DNA of 64,000 nt, from assembly GCA_037143175.1 (NCBI GenBank), contig JBAWZF010000003.1:92695-156694 (forward strand), written 5' to 3'. Made by a program: the position numbers and the translations under genes. Below the pieces are notes generated by a model that was not told where the DNA came from, ran no database searches, and saw only the letters and a program-made list of their open reading frames with translations. Source of the stretch: a bacterium (GTDB taxonomy: Bacteria > Verrucomicrobiota > Kiritimatiellia > CAIKKV01 > CAITUY01). Positions 52,994 through 61,050 of this stretch are shown here, one piece after another (position 1 is the stretch's first letter; every line of letters begins with the position of its first letter).

Positions 52994-54097
52994 TTATGGG
53001 GCGATTGTGCTTAGAACGAGGTCGGGTAATATTAATTCCATACAATCTGGTTTATTGGTGCAAGAGGGCAAATAACAGCAGCCACACTCAAGGGAGGCGG
53101 TAAGGCTTTTGCCATTACCGTAAAGTTCGATTTCCGCTCCACTGGTGGGGCCGAACAGGGCGATTACCCGGGTGCCCAGCGCGGTGGCGATGTGCAACGC
53201 GAGGCTGTCGCCGGTGACGAGCGTATTGCAGGCGGCGACAAGGGATGCCAGTTCGCGGAGTGTCCGGTCGGGGCCGGAGAAGAGGGCGCGACCGGCAAGT
53301 CTGGCGTGGAGGCGGGCAATGAGGTCGCGTTCCCATGGCCCCCCAATGAGTAAGAGTTGCAGGTCCGGCCGGTCGACTACCATCTGGCTGAATGTTGAAA
53401 TATGAGCCTCAGTCCAACGTTTGTTTTTCCAACGCCCGCCACCGCCAAGATTTAACCCGATCAGTTTGCGTGATATATTGCGCCCTTGTTCATGCAGGAA
53501 TGCCTGTCCCCAAGTGCGCTCGGCATCGGTCAGTGGAAGCACGGGTTTTTGTTGCCGGTACGTGAGGCAGGATAATTCGTAAATGATCTGCTGATAGGTT
53601 TTGCGGTTGGCCTTCTTCAGATGATCGAAGGCTCCCATTTCCATCCACTCAACGGCTTCAGGATTCGCTGCACATAAATCTCCGTTCCGATCAAGGATCA
53701 TTCCGAGCCGTATTTTCGCCTTGGCGGTGGTTGCCAAAGCAGCCGTCCATTTGTCGGCATCGGGGTTGATCACGAGATCGAATTCTTCAGTCTGGAGGCG
53801 CGCCAGGGCATCCGTCTCGGCAATCCAGAGCTCGTTGACATAGGGGTTGTTTTTGAACAGGTCAGCAGCCCCCGCCTTGGTGATCCAGACGATGTAGGAG
53901 TCCGGGTACTTCTCCTTAAGTCCCGGGAGAAGGGCGGTGGTGCGGAGAACATCGCCCAAGGCGTCCAGTTTGGTAATGAGGATGCGCTTTCCCTTGGTTT
54001 GGTAATGGGGACAGTCCGGACAGGTCTGGCCGGATTCCTTGTTAAAGCGGCAGGGCCGACTTCCGGGGAAATGACGACAATCAACTTTTAACATCAT
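52994..54097 (-). CDS. GT9 heptosyltransferase-like protein
   Basis: The 367-residue GT-B protein has ILITKLDALGDVLRTTALLP as the N-terminal strand-helix, KLIGLNLGGGGRWKNKRW, LLLIGGPWERDLIARL, and TLVTGDSLALHIATALGTRVIALFGPTS, the GT9 donor motif. An N-terminal cysteine cluster (CRHFPGSRPCRF, CPDCPHY) may bind metal and is common in this subgroup. Heptosyltransferases build the LPS core, but other sugars are possible. ATG 54097 starts the cysteine cluster; an upstream start at 54118 is possible. Confidence 0.85.
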   Translation of the reverse strand: MMLKVDCRHFPGSRPCRFNKESGQTCPDCPHYQTKGKRILITKLDALGDVLRTTALLPGLKEKYPDSYIVWITKAGAADLFKNNPYVNELWIAETDALARLQTEEFDLVINPDADKWTAALATTAKAKIRLGMILDRNGDLCAANPEAVEWMEMGAFDHLKKANRKTYQQIIYELSCLTYRQQKPVLPLTDAERTWGQAFLHEQGRNISRKLIGLNLGGGGRWKNKRWTEAHISTFSQMVVDRPDLQLLLIGGPWERDLIARLHARLAGRALFSGPDRTLRELASLVAACNTLVTGDSLALHIATALGTRVIALFGPTSGAEIELYGNGKSLTASLECGCCYLPSCTNKPDCMELILPDLVLSTIAP

Positions 54098-54144
54098 AAC
54101 GAACGAAGATTGCCTCAAAAATGGCAGGAATGACAGCGAATTCT

Positions 54145-55569
54145 TTAAAAGGCCCGGTCGTAGTGGGAATCATCGCGGCCGAATCCCAGTCGCTCATGGC
54201 TTAAGCGGTGCGGGGAATCGTTCCCCATGGCGAAGGGTTTGATCGCATTCGCGAACTTCCCGCCTGCATTTTCGCCGTATAGCGGTTTGGCATGGGCAAG
54301 CGATGCAAGTTTGTCGACCTCGGCCATGAGGCCCGAAAGTATGCGCGTCTGAAACTCTGCACTGATGGGTGGCACCAACAGGTTGCCGTGATTTCCCATG
54401 ACGGTTTCCGGACGATCCGTGTTGAACCGGCAGGTCAGGCAGGGTTTCCCCAGCAGATTCATGTCTTCCTGGACGCCGCCACTGTCGGTCCAGGCGGCGA
54501 GGCAATGGGGTGACGCATAGAACTCGACCACGTTGCTGTAGGCCGGCCAGATTTCCGTGGCGAGGAAGTTAGTGTGTTTGCGAAGTTCCTCGAACCGGTG
54601 GTGCAAATTCCATCGCTGGATGGAGTGTCGAGTGGCGTTCATCATGACCATCGTGATCTGGTGCCCCTGATGCACCAGATTCTCCAACGCTCCGAAAATG
54701 GCCGTGAACCGCTTCTCACCAAGGTTTTCCTTGCGGTGGATATCGAGGCGGATCCACTGTCCGACTCCCAGTTGGGGATGAATATTGAAAATGCTTTGAT
54801 CCGGCTTTTCTTTGAGCTTGAGGTGCAGCGCGTCCACCACGACGCCGCCGATCAAGTGGATGTGTTCCGCCGGGTAACCTTCGCGAAGCAGGTGCTGGCG
54901 ATTCAATTCCACCGGTGCCATGTGGTGCTCGCACCCCGCAGCGGAAACAAACGTGTCCCATTGCTCGGGGAAGGGCTCCGTTCGCATCAGTTGCCAGTCG
55001 CCCTGCCATTGACGCCACATGTAGTCATCCAGCGGAATGTCGAGTTTCATGTCCTGAAATACCATGGGTGACATGGATCGCAAGCCGGCCTCGTTCTGGA
55101 TGGACTTTTCGCCACGGGCGAACATCCAAGCGGGGGGGATGATGGGACAAAGAATTGTGTCGCCGTTGACGACAGGGATGACGGTGACATCCGGCCAGTT
55201 GTCTTTAAGCCATCGGCCGAGGCGGGCGGTTTTATAGAATAATTCCCCAGCCTTTTGGACAAGGTCGCCACGAAGTTGAAGATTCACGGCCAGGAATTGA
55301 TCAAAGCCGAATTCCTTGATGCCATAGGTGAGATTGGCGTCATAGTGTTGGTTGGCGTCAATCACAAAGAGGGGAATGCCCGCCTGATGGCAGGCCATGA
55401 CCGATCCGTAAACCTTGTTGAAACAGGGTTTTGTTCCGATAACGAACGCCAGTACCCAGCTGTTCTTTGCGCGGCCTTCGTCCATGGCCTGGCCAATGAG
55501 GGTCTTGTTAAGGGTGATGGGAAGCGCAGAAGGGGTGAAGTCATCAAGTGTAACGATCGGTGTAGTCAT
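54145..55569 (-). CDS. UDP-GlcNAc 2-epimerase-fold protein
   Basis: The 474-residue protein has the WecB-type GT-B fold near its C-terminus: WIRLDIHRKENLGEKRFTAI, FYASPHCLAAWTDSGGVQED with the D-S-G-G-x-Q-E motif, and LLGKPCLTCRFNTDRPETV. It is about 100 residues longer than WecB, mainly at the N-terminus (FVIGTKPCFNKVYGSVMACH). It may interconvert a UDP-sugar at C2 or be a relative with a changed reaction. It lies upstream of the heptosyltransferase-like gene in the same direction. Confidence 0.78.
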   Translation of the reverse strand: MTTPIVTLDDFTPSALPITLNKTLIGQAMDEGRAKNSWVLAFVIGTKPCFNKVYGSVMACHQAGIPLFVIDANQHYDANLTYGIKEFGFDQFLAVNLQLRGDLVQKAGELFYKTARLGRWLKDNWPDVTVIPVVNGDTILCPIIPPAWMFARGEKSIQNEAGLRSMSPMVFQDMKLDIPLDDYMWRQWQGDWQLMRTEPFPEQWDTFVSAAGCEHHMAPVELNRQHLLREGYPAEHIHLIGGVVVDALHLKLKEKPDQSIFNIHPQLGVGQWIRLDIHRKENLGEKRFTAIFGALENLVHQGHQITMVMMNATRHSIQRWNLHHRFEELRKHTNFLATEIWPAYSNVVEFYASPHCLAAWTDSGGVQEDMNLLGKPCLTCRFNTDRPETVMGNHGNLLVPPISAEFQTRILSGLMAEVDKLASLAHAKPLYGENAGGKFANAIKPFAMGNDSPHRLSHERLGFGRDDSHYDRAF

Positions 55570-55618
55570 TGCTTTGTTATTTTCTTGGCTTTAAACATAT
55601 CACTTACAAAGAAGATAG

Positions 55619-56013
55619 AATTCAGGAGTCAGAATTCAGAATGGCCTGCGAATAGGACTCTAACAGTTTACTGATTTCTTCACTTAACTGGCGCAACTCG
55701 GTGATATCCCCGTACTCAAGATCCTTTGCGAGGATCAAATAGTATCGGGATTCTTCAAGGGATCCTTGTGCAATGTTGTAAAAACGAATTTTATCTGCCT
55801 TCCCTCGTTTCTTAAATCCTTCCGCAATGTTCGCCGCAATGGAAACTGCCGCGCGCCGGAATTGAGACGTTAGCCCATAAGTTTCAGCGCGAGGGAATGT
55901 CCGAGACAATCGGTAAGTCGCAAGCACAAACAGGTGGGCTTTTTGCCACACCACTAAGTCCTCAAATCTTGTCGCTGGCATTCTCATTCTTGCTTCTGAA
56001 TTCTGACTTCCTA
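55619..56013. repeat. Inverted heptamers (family C) flanking a four-helix-bundle gene
   Basis: GGAGTCAGAATTCAGAA (55625-55641) is the reverse complement of 55994-56010 at 16 of 17 positions, with a perfect 13-bp core. Both sides continue as degenerate 7-bp units: AATTCAG, GAGTCAG, AATTCAG on the left; ATTCTTG, CTTCTGA, ATTCTGA, CTTCCTA on the right. The left side encodes the end of the four-helix-bundle protein and the right side covers its start region. Confidence 0.85.
55622..55987 (-). CDS. Four-helix-bundle protein (S23/Avd-like), repeat-flanked copy 2
   Basis: The 121-residue protein has FEDLVVWQKAHLFVLATYRL, YGLTSQFRRAAVSIAANIAE and IRFYNIAQGSLEESRYYLIL, the same family as 36146. Identity to copy 1 is limited to the signature blocks, so it is not a recent duplicate. 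The last residues (AILNSDS) are encoded by a heptamer. An open frame continues upstream to 56269 only because the repeat is open; ATG 55987 or 55981 starts the domain. It sits between a sugar epimerase-like gene and a glycosyltransferase. Confidence 0.87.
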   Translation of the reverse strand: MRMPATRFEDLVVWQKAHLFVLATYRLSRTFPRAETYGLTSQFRRAAVSIAANIAEGFKKRGKADKIRFYNIAQGSLEESRYYLILAKDLEYGDITELRQLSEEISKLLESYSQAILNSDS

Positions 56014-57021
56014 TTTTGGTTTCGCTTCGGTTCCGGTGCTGAGGCGCATGGAAAGGCGGGCGCGGGCATGCTTGTCCTTGGCCCGCCAATAATCCCAAAA
56101 CCCCAGAGCGGTCGATAGACAGGTCCACCAACTTACAGCCGGGTAAAGTAACCAGTCTGGATCGCGCTCCCGAATGGCATGCCAGATCCCTTCGCATAAG
56201 GGGCCGACCACGGTGCCATGATAGAGGAGGGTGGCGGGCATTTTCCACTTGGGGCGGCGGGAGTCCCATGTGAATGGCACTTCCTGTCGGCGCAATTTAT
56301 AGTTGATGACTTGCCGGCGCCGTTTCTGGAAGTAATTCATCCAGCCGGTGACGAAATGGTGGTAGATGCCGCAATCTCTCCGCTTTACCAGTTTGGTCAC
56401 GCCAGCCTGAATGAGCCAGGGGAAGAAAGCCGCCTCATGAAAGGGCTGGTCTGACGGTACCATGGCCAATAATTTGCGATGAAACAGAAAGCCGTTGGCA
56501 CCGGTTGGATAACTTCCATCCCCGGGTAATTCGAACAGTTGAACACCGTCATTCGATGCCGTTATTAATGTGAGCTGGCCGGCCAGTGTGCGTGCCAGGG
56601 GGTCGCTGATTTGTAGATTGGCCGTGAGATGTCGGCTGATCGCGGTTGCGGTTGGCGGCTTGAGATAATAGGATTCGAATCCCAACGCGTCAGGATATCG
56701 GGAGAGGGCATCCACAGCTTTTTGGAGCCATTGTGGGTCGGGGATCTCATTGTCGGCGTCGACCATGGCCAGGTAATCACCTTGCGCCTGTCCCAGTGCG
56801 ACCTTTTTTGCAGCCTCCGCCAGCATGCCGTGGGCGTCAAGTACACGGGCGCCAAATCCGGCGGCAATGCGAACGGTGGCATCACCGGATCCCCCATCGG
56901 CAATCAGGATTTCATAGCGACTGCGGTCATATCCCTGAGCCCGGATGGATTGGAGACAACGGGGGAGAAGTCTTTCAGCGTTCAAGGTCGGGATGATGAA
57001 TGAGACAAAAGGGGTGTCCAT
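56011..57021 (-). CDS. GT2 glycosyltransferase
   Basis: The 336-residue protein has the GT-A fold: VSFIIPTLNAERLLPRCLQS, ILIADGGSGDATVRIA, GDYLAMVDADNEIPDPQWLQ with the DxD site, and a C-terminal region with conserved aromatic residues and a possible membrane helix (WLLYPAVSWWTCLSTALGFW). It overlaps neither neighbour; the membrane protein at 57024 is only 2 bp away, so they are co-transcribed. Confidence 0.86.
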   Translation of the reverse strand: MDTPFVSFIIPTLNAERLLPRCLQSIRAQGYDRSRYEILIADGGSGDATVRIAAGFGARVLDAHGMLAEAAKKVALGQAQGDYLAMVDADNEIPDPQWLQKAVDALSRYPDALGFESYYLKPPTATAISRHLTANLQISDPLARTLAGQLTLITASNDGVQLFELPGDGSYPTGANGFLFHRKLLAMVPSDQPFHEAAFFPWLIQAGVTKLVKRRDCGIYHHFVTGWMNYFQKRRRQVINYKLRRQEVPFTWDSRRPKWKMPATLLYHGTVVGPLCEGIWHAIRERDPDWLLYPAVSWWTCLSTALGFWDYWRAKDKHARARLSMRLSTGTEAKPK

Positions 57022-57023
57022 AG

Positions 57024-59615
57024 TCAGCTCGATTTGGGATGGGTGCCGCTCCGCTTCCGTCGTGCTTCAAATACGACGGCAATTATAAAAATGCCGATTA
57101 ACAGGAGGCGGCTCACGGCGGCCGCGGCGGAGGGCTTGAGGCTTGGTTGATATGAAAAAGTCACCTGATGTGTTCCCGCCGGGACAGACACGCCTTGGAA
57201 GAGATAGTTGGCCCGCAAGAGCGGCAGGCGGATGTCTTCCATGCGGACAACCCAGTTGGGGTCGAATTTTGATGAACGCACCAGAATACTGGGACTGGCG
57301 GCCGAGACTGACAGTTGAATTTCAACGGGGGATTCCTTCAGGATGGTCACGGAGGATTGCTGCGACTGTCCCAGGGGCGGTATATTTGTGGTGTCAAGGG
57401 TCACGGCCTTGGATGGATCAAATGACTTGCTGGCCAGAGTGCTGAGGGCATCGATATCCGCTATATTCGTAGTACTGCCGGAAATCACTTCGTTGACTAA
57501 CCGGTATTTTGGAAGTGCGCCGGTAAATTCGACAAGGCGCAAATAACGCTGGTTTGAGGCCTGGGTGATCATAGGGATGTAGCCTCCGTCCACGACGCCC
57601 ACCCCGAGGGCCAACCGTTCAATAAACCTCCTGTGGTTACCGTCAAGTTTGTTCAATTCATCAACGACGCCGGGGAGTGTCAGGAAATACCGGACCGAGC
57701 CCAGTTCCCAAAGGCGGATGGGGTTTTTCTCCAGGGCTTTGAAAAGTGCATCATAATCCGCAGGCATGCGTGACATACTGATGGGGTCGAACATGTCATA
57801 TCCTTTGATCTGGAGTTGCGTCAGTCGCAAGTTGTTCAAAAGGGGATGGTTGGGTGGCAAGATTTTGACCCGGCCCTCGGTACGATGGGCATCCAAATAG
57901 TCGGTCAACGGGTTGGGTTGGAGATAATGCTTGTACTTGTGGCCTTGCACATAGGGAGCATTGTCGAATGCCAAGTCACCCAAGGCAATCAGGCCTAGCA
58001 CCGACAGTACCAGGGTCGGTGAGGTGGCTGATCCCTTGTCCCGGCGACGTCCCACCCATGCACAACCGAGGGCGCAAATTCCCGCAAGGATAAACACTTT
58101 AACGCTTGCGCTGATGGCGTTGTTCCACATAAGCGACGCTTGTTCCTGATATCCGTCGGCAATGCGGGCGTTTATGAAGGAATCCTGATTGGCCGCTGTG
58201 CCAAATGCGACGATCAGCCCGATAACTGCCATGCCGGTGAAGGACAGCGTGAGGACGCGCCACAAGGACGTCGCTTTGAGGTTCTTGGTGGCGAGGTTAT
58301 TCCGTATGGCATCGAGCACAATGGCGGAGCCGAGGCCGACGAAAAGCAAAAATGGCCCGTGCCACTTGTCCGCCCCCCGGATTGTGCCGATGAAGGGGAG
58401 TGACCAGAAAAGTTTGTAAAGGAAGAAGAAACGGCCCCATGAGAGCATCATAGACACCAGCACCCCCGCCACGATAAGCCAGAGCCAAGGGGATGGGGGT
58501 AACGGGTCAGAGTCGGCGTCTTTGCGCCTTGTCCGGACAGCTAGGGCGATGAGCGCGAATACCAAAGTGCAGGGAATGACGCCAATGTGCCAACCGCCCA
58601 GTACGAAATTTCGGAAGCCCTGGTGGGTGGTCTCCCAATTTGCATCGCGCCCGTTACGCCCCCAGTATGGTTTGCTGGGTGAATTAATGGAAGAGCCGAA
58701 ATAATTGCCGGAAACGGTATTCCACAGCTCAGCTGGAGGGATGCTCCACTGGGTGGCCCAGTTGTATCGTTGCTCCGGCGACTCGCTGCTACCTTGCGTG
58801 ACGCCTTTGATTTGCGTTGCAAACATGATGTTAATTGTCTGCCATGCAATTAGGACGCTGGTGGCGACGAAAAGGGAGAATTTCGGGATCATAAACCACC
58901 GGGAAGAGACCGCCGATCCTGAATTCTTGGCGTTTGAAAGATGTGTCCACAGGAACACCGTTGCCGTTGAAAAAGCGAATAGAAGACCAATGTCGGGGAT
59001 TTCGGACACAGCCAGGCCCAGGAAGCCACCGCCGAACAGATAGGGCAGCCATTGGCCGGTGATACGCCCGCGCTCGACGAATCCCATGGCGACAGCCGAA
59101 CACGTTAACGCCATCAGGCGGACAAAAAGTCCTGTGACGGCTGAGTTCAGGGGCCAGCCGGAACAAACAACAATGGTTGCGGCGATTGCTGCGGCCAGCC
59201 GCCCAATGCGAAACTGACGGAAGGCCCAGTAGATGCCCAGTGCGCAAATGGCAAAGCCCCATGGGACAGCCCATCGGCGCCAGAATTCGGCGCCAAGGCT
59301 TTCGCCAAGACTAGTGAAAGACGGTGAACACGCTCCTAAGCCGCTGCCGAAGAATGTCTGATTGTCCCAAACGCGAATCCATACTTCTGGAAAATGAAAT
59401 ACGGGAGAAAGGGCAACCTCGATATTCCCATCATTGAACGCCAGTACCTGATCAGGATCCTGGAGCACTGGCCAGATTGTGGCGGCTACCAGGATAAATA
59501 CGATGACGAACAGGCCCAATGGCCAGCGAAGGCGGGTGGCCAGGGAGTTCCAGCTGGAGTGGGGCTTTGCTTCTGTGGGACTGTGCTGCTTCATGGGGGG
59601 TAATTTAGGCGGCAT
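57024..59615 (-). CDS. YfhO-like large membrane protein
   Basis: The 863-residue protein has about 12 to 14 membrane helices, beginning with GLFVIVFILVAATIWPVL, a first extracellular loop with acidic residues (AFNDGNIEVA), and a long soluble C-terminus with a final helix (LLLIGIFIIAVVFEA). This architecture is that of YfhO-family proteins, which help glycosylate teichoic acid-type or other surface polymers with a lipid-linked sugar. GAGGAAG before ATG 59615 supports that start; a GTG at 59627 is also in frame. Overlap with the upstream nucleotidyltransferase gene indicates coupling. Confidence 0.68.
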   Translation of the reverse strand: MPPKLPPMKQHSPTEAKPHSSWNSLATRLRWPLGLFVIVFILVAATIWPVLQDPDQVLAFNDGNIEVALSPVFHFPEVWIRVWDNQTFFGSGLGACSPSFTSLGESLGAEFWRRWAVPWGFAICALGIYWAFRQFRIGRLAAAIAATIVVCSGWPLNSAVTGLFVRLMALTCSAVAMGFVERGRITGQWLPYLFGGGFLGLAVSEIPDIGLLFAFSTATVFLWTHLSNAKNSGSAVSSRWFMIPKFSLFVATSVLIAWQTINIMFATQIKGVTQGSSESPEQRYNWATQWSIPPAELWNTVSGNYFGSSINSPSKPYWGRNGRDANWETTHQGFRNFVLGGWHIGVIPCTLVFALIALAVRTRRKDADSDPLPPSPWLWLIVAGVLVSMMLSWGRFFFLYKLFWSLPFIGTIRGADKWHGPFLLFVGLGSAIVLDAIRNNLATKNLKATSLWRVLTLSFTGMAVIGLIVAFGTAANQDSFINARIADGYQEQASLMWNNAISASVKVFILAGICALGCAWVGRRRDKGSATSPTLVLSVLGLIALGDLAFDNAPYVQGHKYKHYLQPNPLTDYLDAHRTEGRVKILPPNHPLLNNLRLTQLQIKGYDMFDPISMSRMPADYDALFKALEKNPIRLWELGSVRYFLTLPGVVDELNKLDGNHRRFIERLALGVGVVDGGYIPMITQASNQRYLRLVEFTGALPKYRLVNEVISGSTTNIADIDALSTLASKSFDPSKAVTLDTTNIPPLGQSQQSSVTILKESPVEIQLSVSAASPSILVRSSKFDPNWVVRMEDIRLPLLRANYLFQGVSVPAGTHQVTFSYQPSLKPSAAAAVSRLLLIGIFIIAVVFEARRKRSGTHPKSS

Positions 59616-59928
59616 AGACTTCCTCACCCCGTTTCAGGATTTCCTGGTAGATCAGACCTCGATTCAGGCGATGCTTTTGTAACATGCTGTCTGTGACAAC
59701 CAGAAAATCGCAGGGCATGGGCTTCTTCCTGACTCCCATGTATAACTGATCAACCACGGAAGACGTATGGCTATTATTCTGAACAACAATAAGAAAATCG
59801 AGGTCGCTGTCAGAGCCTGTTTGGCCCTTGGCGGCTGAGCCAAATAGAATGATCTTTACAGGTGCCACAAACCTGACTATCTGATCCACTACTTGTTTCA
59901 CATTTTGGTTTAATTCCCCCAACATCAT
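59605..59928 (-). CDS. MNT-type nucleotidyltransferase-domain protein
   Basis: The 107-residue minimal nucleotidyltransferase shows IILFGSAAKGQTGSDSDLDF, the G-S-x3-G...S-D-x-D-L motif of polymerase-beta-like transferases. Such proteins usually pair with HEPN toxins (MntA-HepT), but no HEPN gene is adjacent. Its end overlaps the start of the YfhO-like gene. The start could be either of two adjacent ATGs (59928 or 59925). Confidence 0.8.
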   Translation of the reverse strand: MMLGELNQNVKQVVDQIVRFVAPVKIILFGSAAKGQTGSDSDLDFLIVVQNNSHTSSVVDQLYMGVRKKPMPCDFLVVTDSMLQKHRLNRGLIYQEILKRGEEVYAA

Positions 59929-60274
59929 GTTTTTAGACTACCATGCTTTGCGAAGAATGCCAAATGTTTCAAAGCGGGAGAGTTCCATGGGGACAGCAAG
60001 GCATCGACGCTTCGCGTCAGCAAGTAATTAAAGGCCAGAGACTTGTGATTAAAAGCAGCTGTTAAAGCTGTATTATACGGCATTTGACGCAGCGGTGTCA
60101 CAACCGGGAATTCCTAATGCGTTTTGCAAGGGATCGGGAAGTTTATCAGGAATGGTTGCGGGAAGGTGTGCGCCGACACCGCGTACCAGTTTATGGTTAT
60201 CCTCATTCATTCTTCTAAATACACCTGTCGCGCTCTTTGATCATAAAATCCATGATTACTGCTCCACACCTATC
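59929..60274. other. Gap with a transposase relic
   Basis: No intact gene is present. The short REP-associated transposase-like fragment at 60117-60218 is listed separately. A HEPN gene was sought here and not found. Confidence 0.5.
60117..60218 (+). pseudogene. REP-associated (Y1/IS200-like) transposase fragment
   Basis: ATG 60117 opens MRFARDREVYQEWLREGVRR then HRVPVYGYPHSFF and a stop. The D-R-E-V-Y-x-x-W-L-R-E-x-V-R-x-x-R-V-x-V-Y-G-Y pattern lies just before the HUH motif in REP-associated tyrosine transposases; the HUH and catalytic Tyr parts are gone. It fits the presence of REP-like repeats elsewhere in the window. Confidence 0.5.
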
Positions 60275-61048
60275 TCAAGACAGCGGAGCGCGCCTGACTC
60301 CGTCAGACGTTCGCATTAACACAGCCAAGAGTGAGACCCCTATCGGAGCCGGAAAGAATCTGCAACAGGCGGGATACACTAACAGGTTGTGTAGTACCCG
60401 ATTGAGAGTTTCTTGAGGAATGACGTCTTCTCCACGGTTGGCCCCGTCTTTTGCAGGCCGCAATCTCCGATACCAGCGCACAAGGGCAATAGGCAAAAGC
60501 ATCGCCGTATTAAAGTAGGCACAACGCAGGATTCGCACACCGGGCTGCTCCACGAGTCGGAGCAATCTACTTCTATAGTAGCGGCGGCGATGGTGCACGG
60601 CTTCGTCCCAATCACTCCACATCCACGGGAGCGCAGGGACGGTGATGACGATAATCCCACCTGGTCGTACCAACCTGATCATCTCGCGTAATGCACCTTC
60701 ATCGTCGTCCACATGCTCCAGGACATCCATAAGAGTTACAACAGTGGCGGCCCCAGAAGGCAGGTCGACAGCATGGAGATCAGACTTCATCACCTGTCCG
60801 CCAGCTGCTTCTACGCGCGGGCCAGCAAGTACGAGGCTCTCATCGTGGTCGTCAATGGCAATCACCCGGCAGCAGGCCGCCATCTCAACCGCCCATGTAC
60901 CGGTGCCCGCGCCGGCATCTATAAGCAAATCGTCGGGTAAAAGTTTAACGAAACGATCAATCCAGTATCTAACAATGTCGCGTTTTCCACGATAGAACCA
61001 GTGCTTTTCGTCAATCTGCCGGAGTCTCTTATATTCCTCGGGATTCAT
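60275..61048 (-). CDS. Class I SAM-dependent methyltransferase
   Basis: The 257-residue protein has DEKHWFYRGKRDIVRYWIDR at the N-terminus, LLIDAGAGTGTWAVEMAACC (motif I), VIAIDDHDESLVLA, and VVTLMDVLEHVDDDEGALRE (motif post-I). This layout is common in O-antigen and exopolysaccharide loci, where the gene neighbours polyprenyl-phosphate glycosyltransferases. It ends the minus-strand operon that begins at 63542; 2 bp separate it from the radical SAM gene. Confidence 0.85.
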   Translation of the reverse strand: MNPEEYKRLRQIDEKHWFYRGKRDIVRYWIDRFVKLLPDDLLIDAGAGTGTWAVEMAACCRVIAIDDHDESLVLAGPRVEAAGGQVMKSDLHAVDLPSGAATVVTLMDVLEHVDDDEGALREMIRLVRPGGIIVITVPALPWMWSDWDEAVHHRRRYYRSRLLRLVEQPGVRILRCAYFNTAMLLPIALVRWYRRLRPAKDGANRGEDVIPQETLNRVLHNLLVYPACCRFFPAPIGVSLLAVLMRTSDGVRRAPLS

Positions 61049-61050
61049 TT

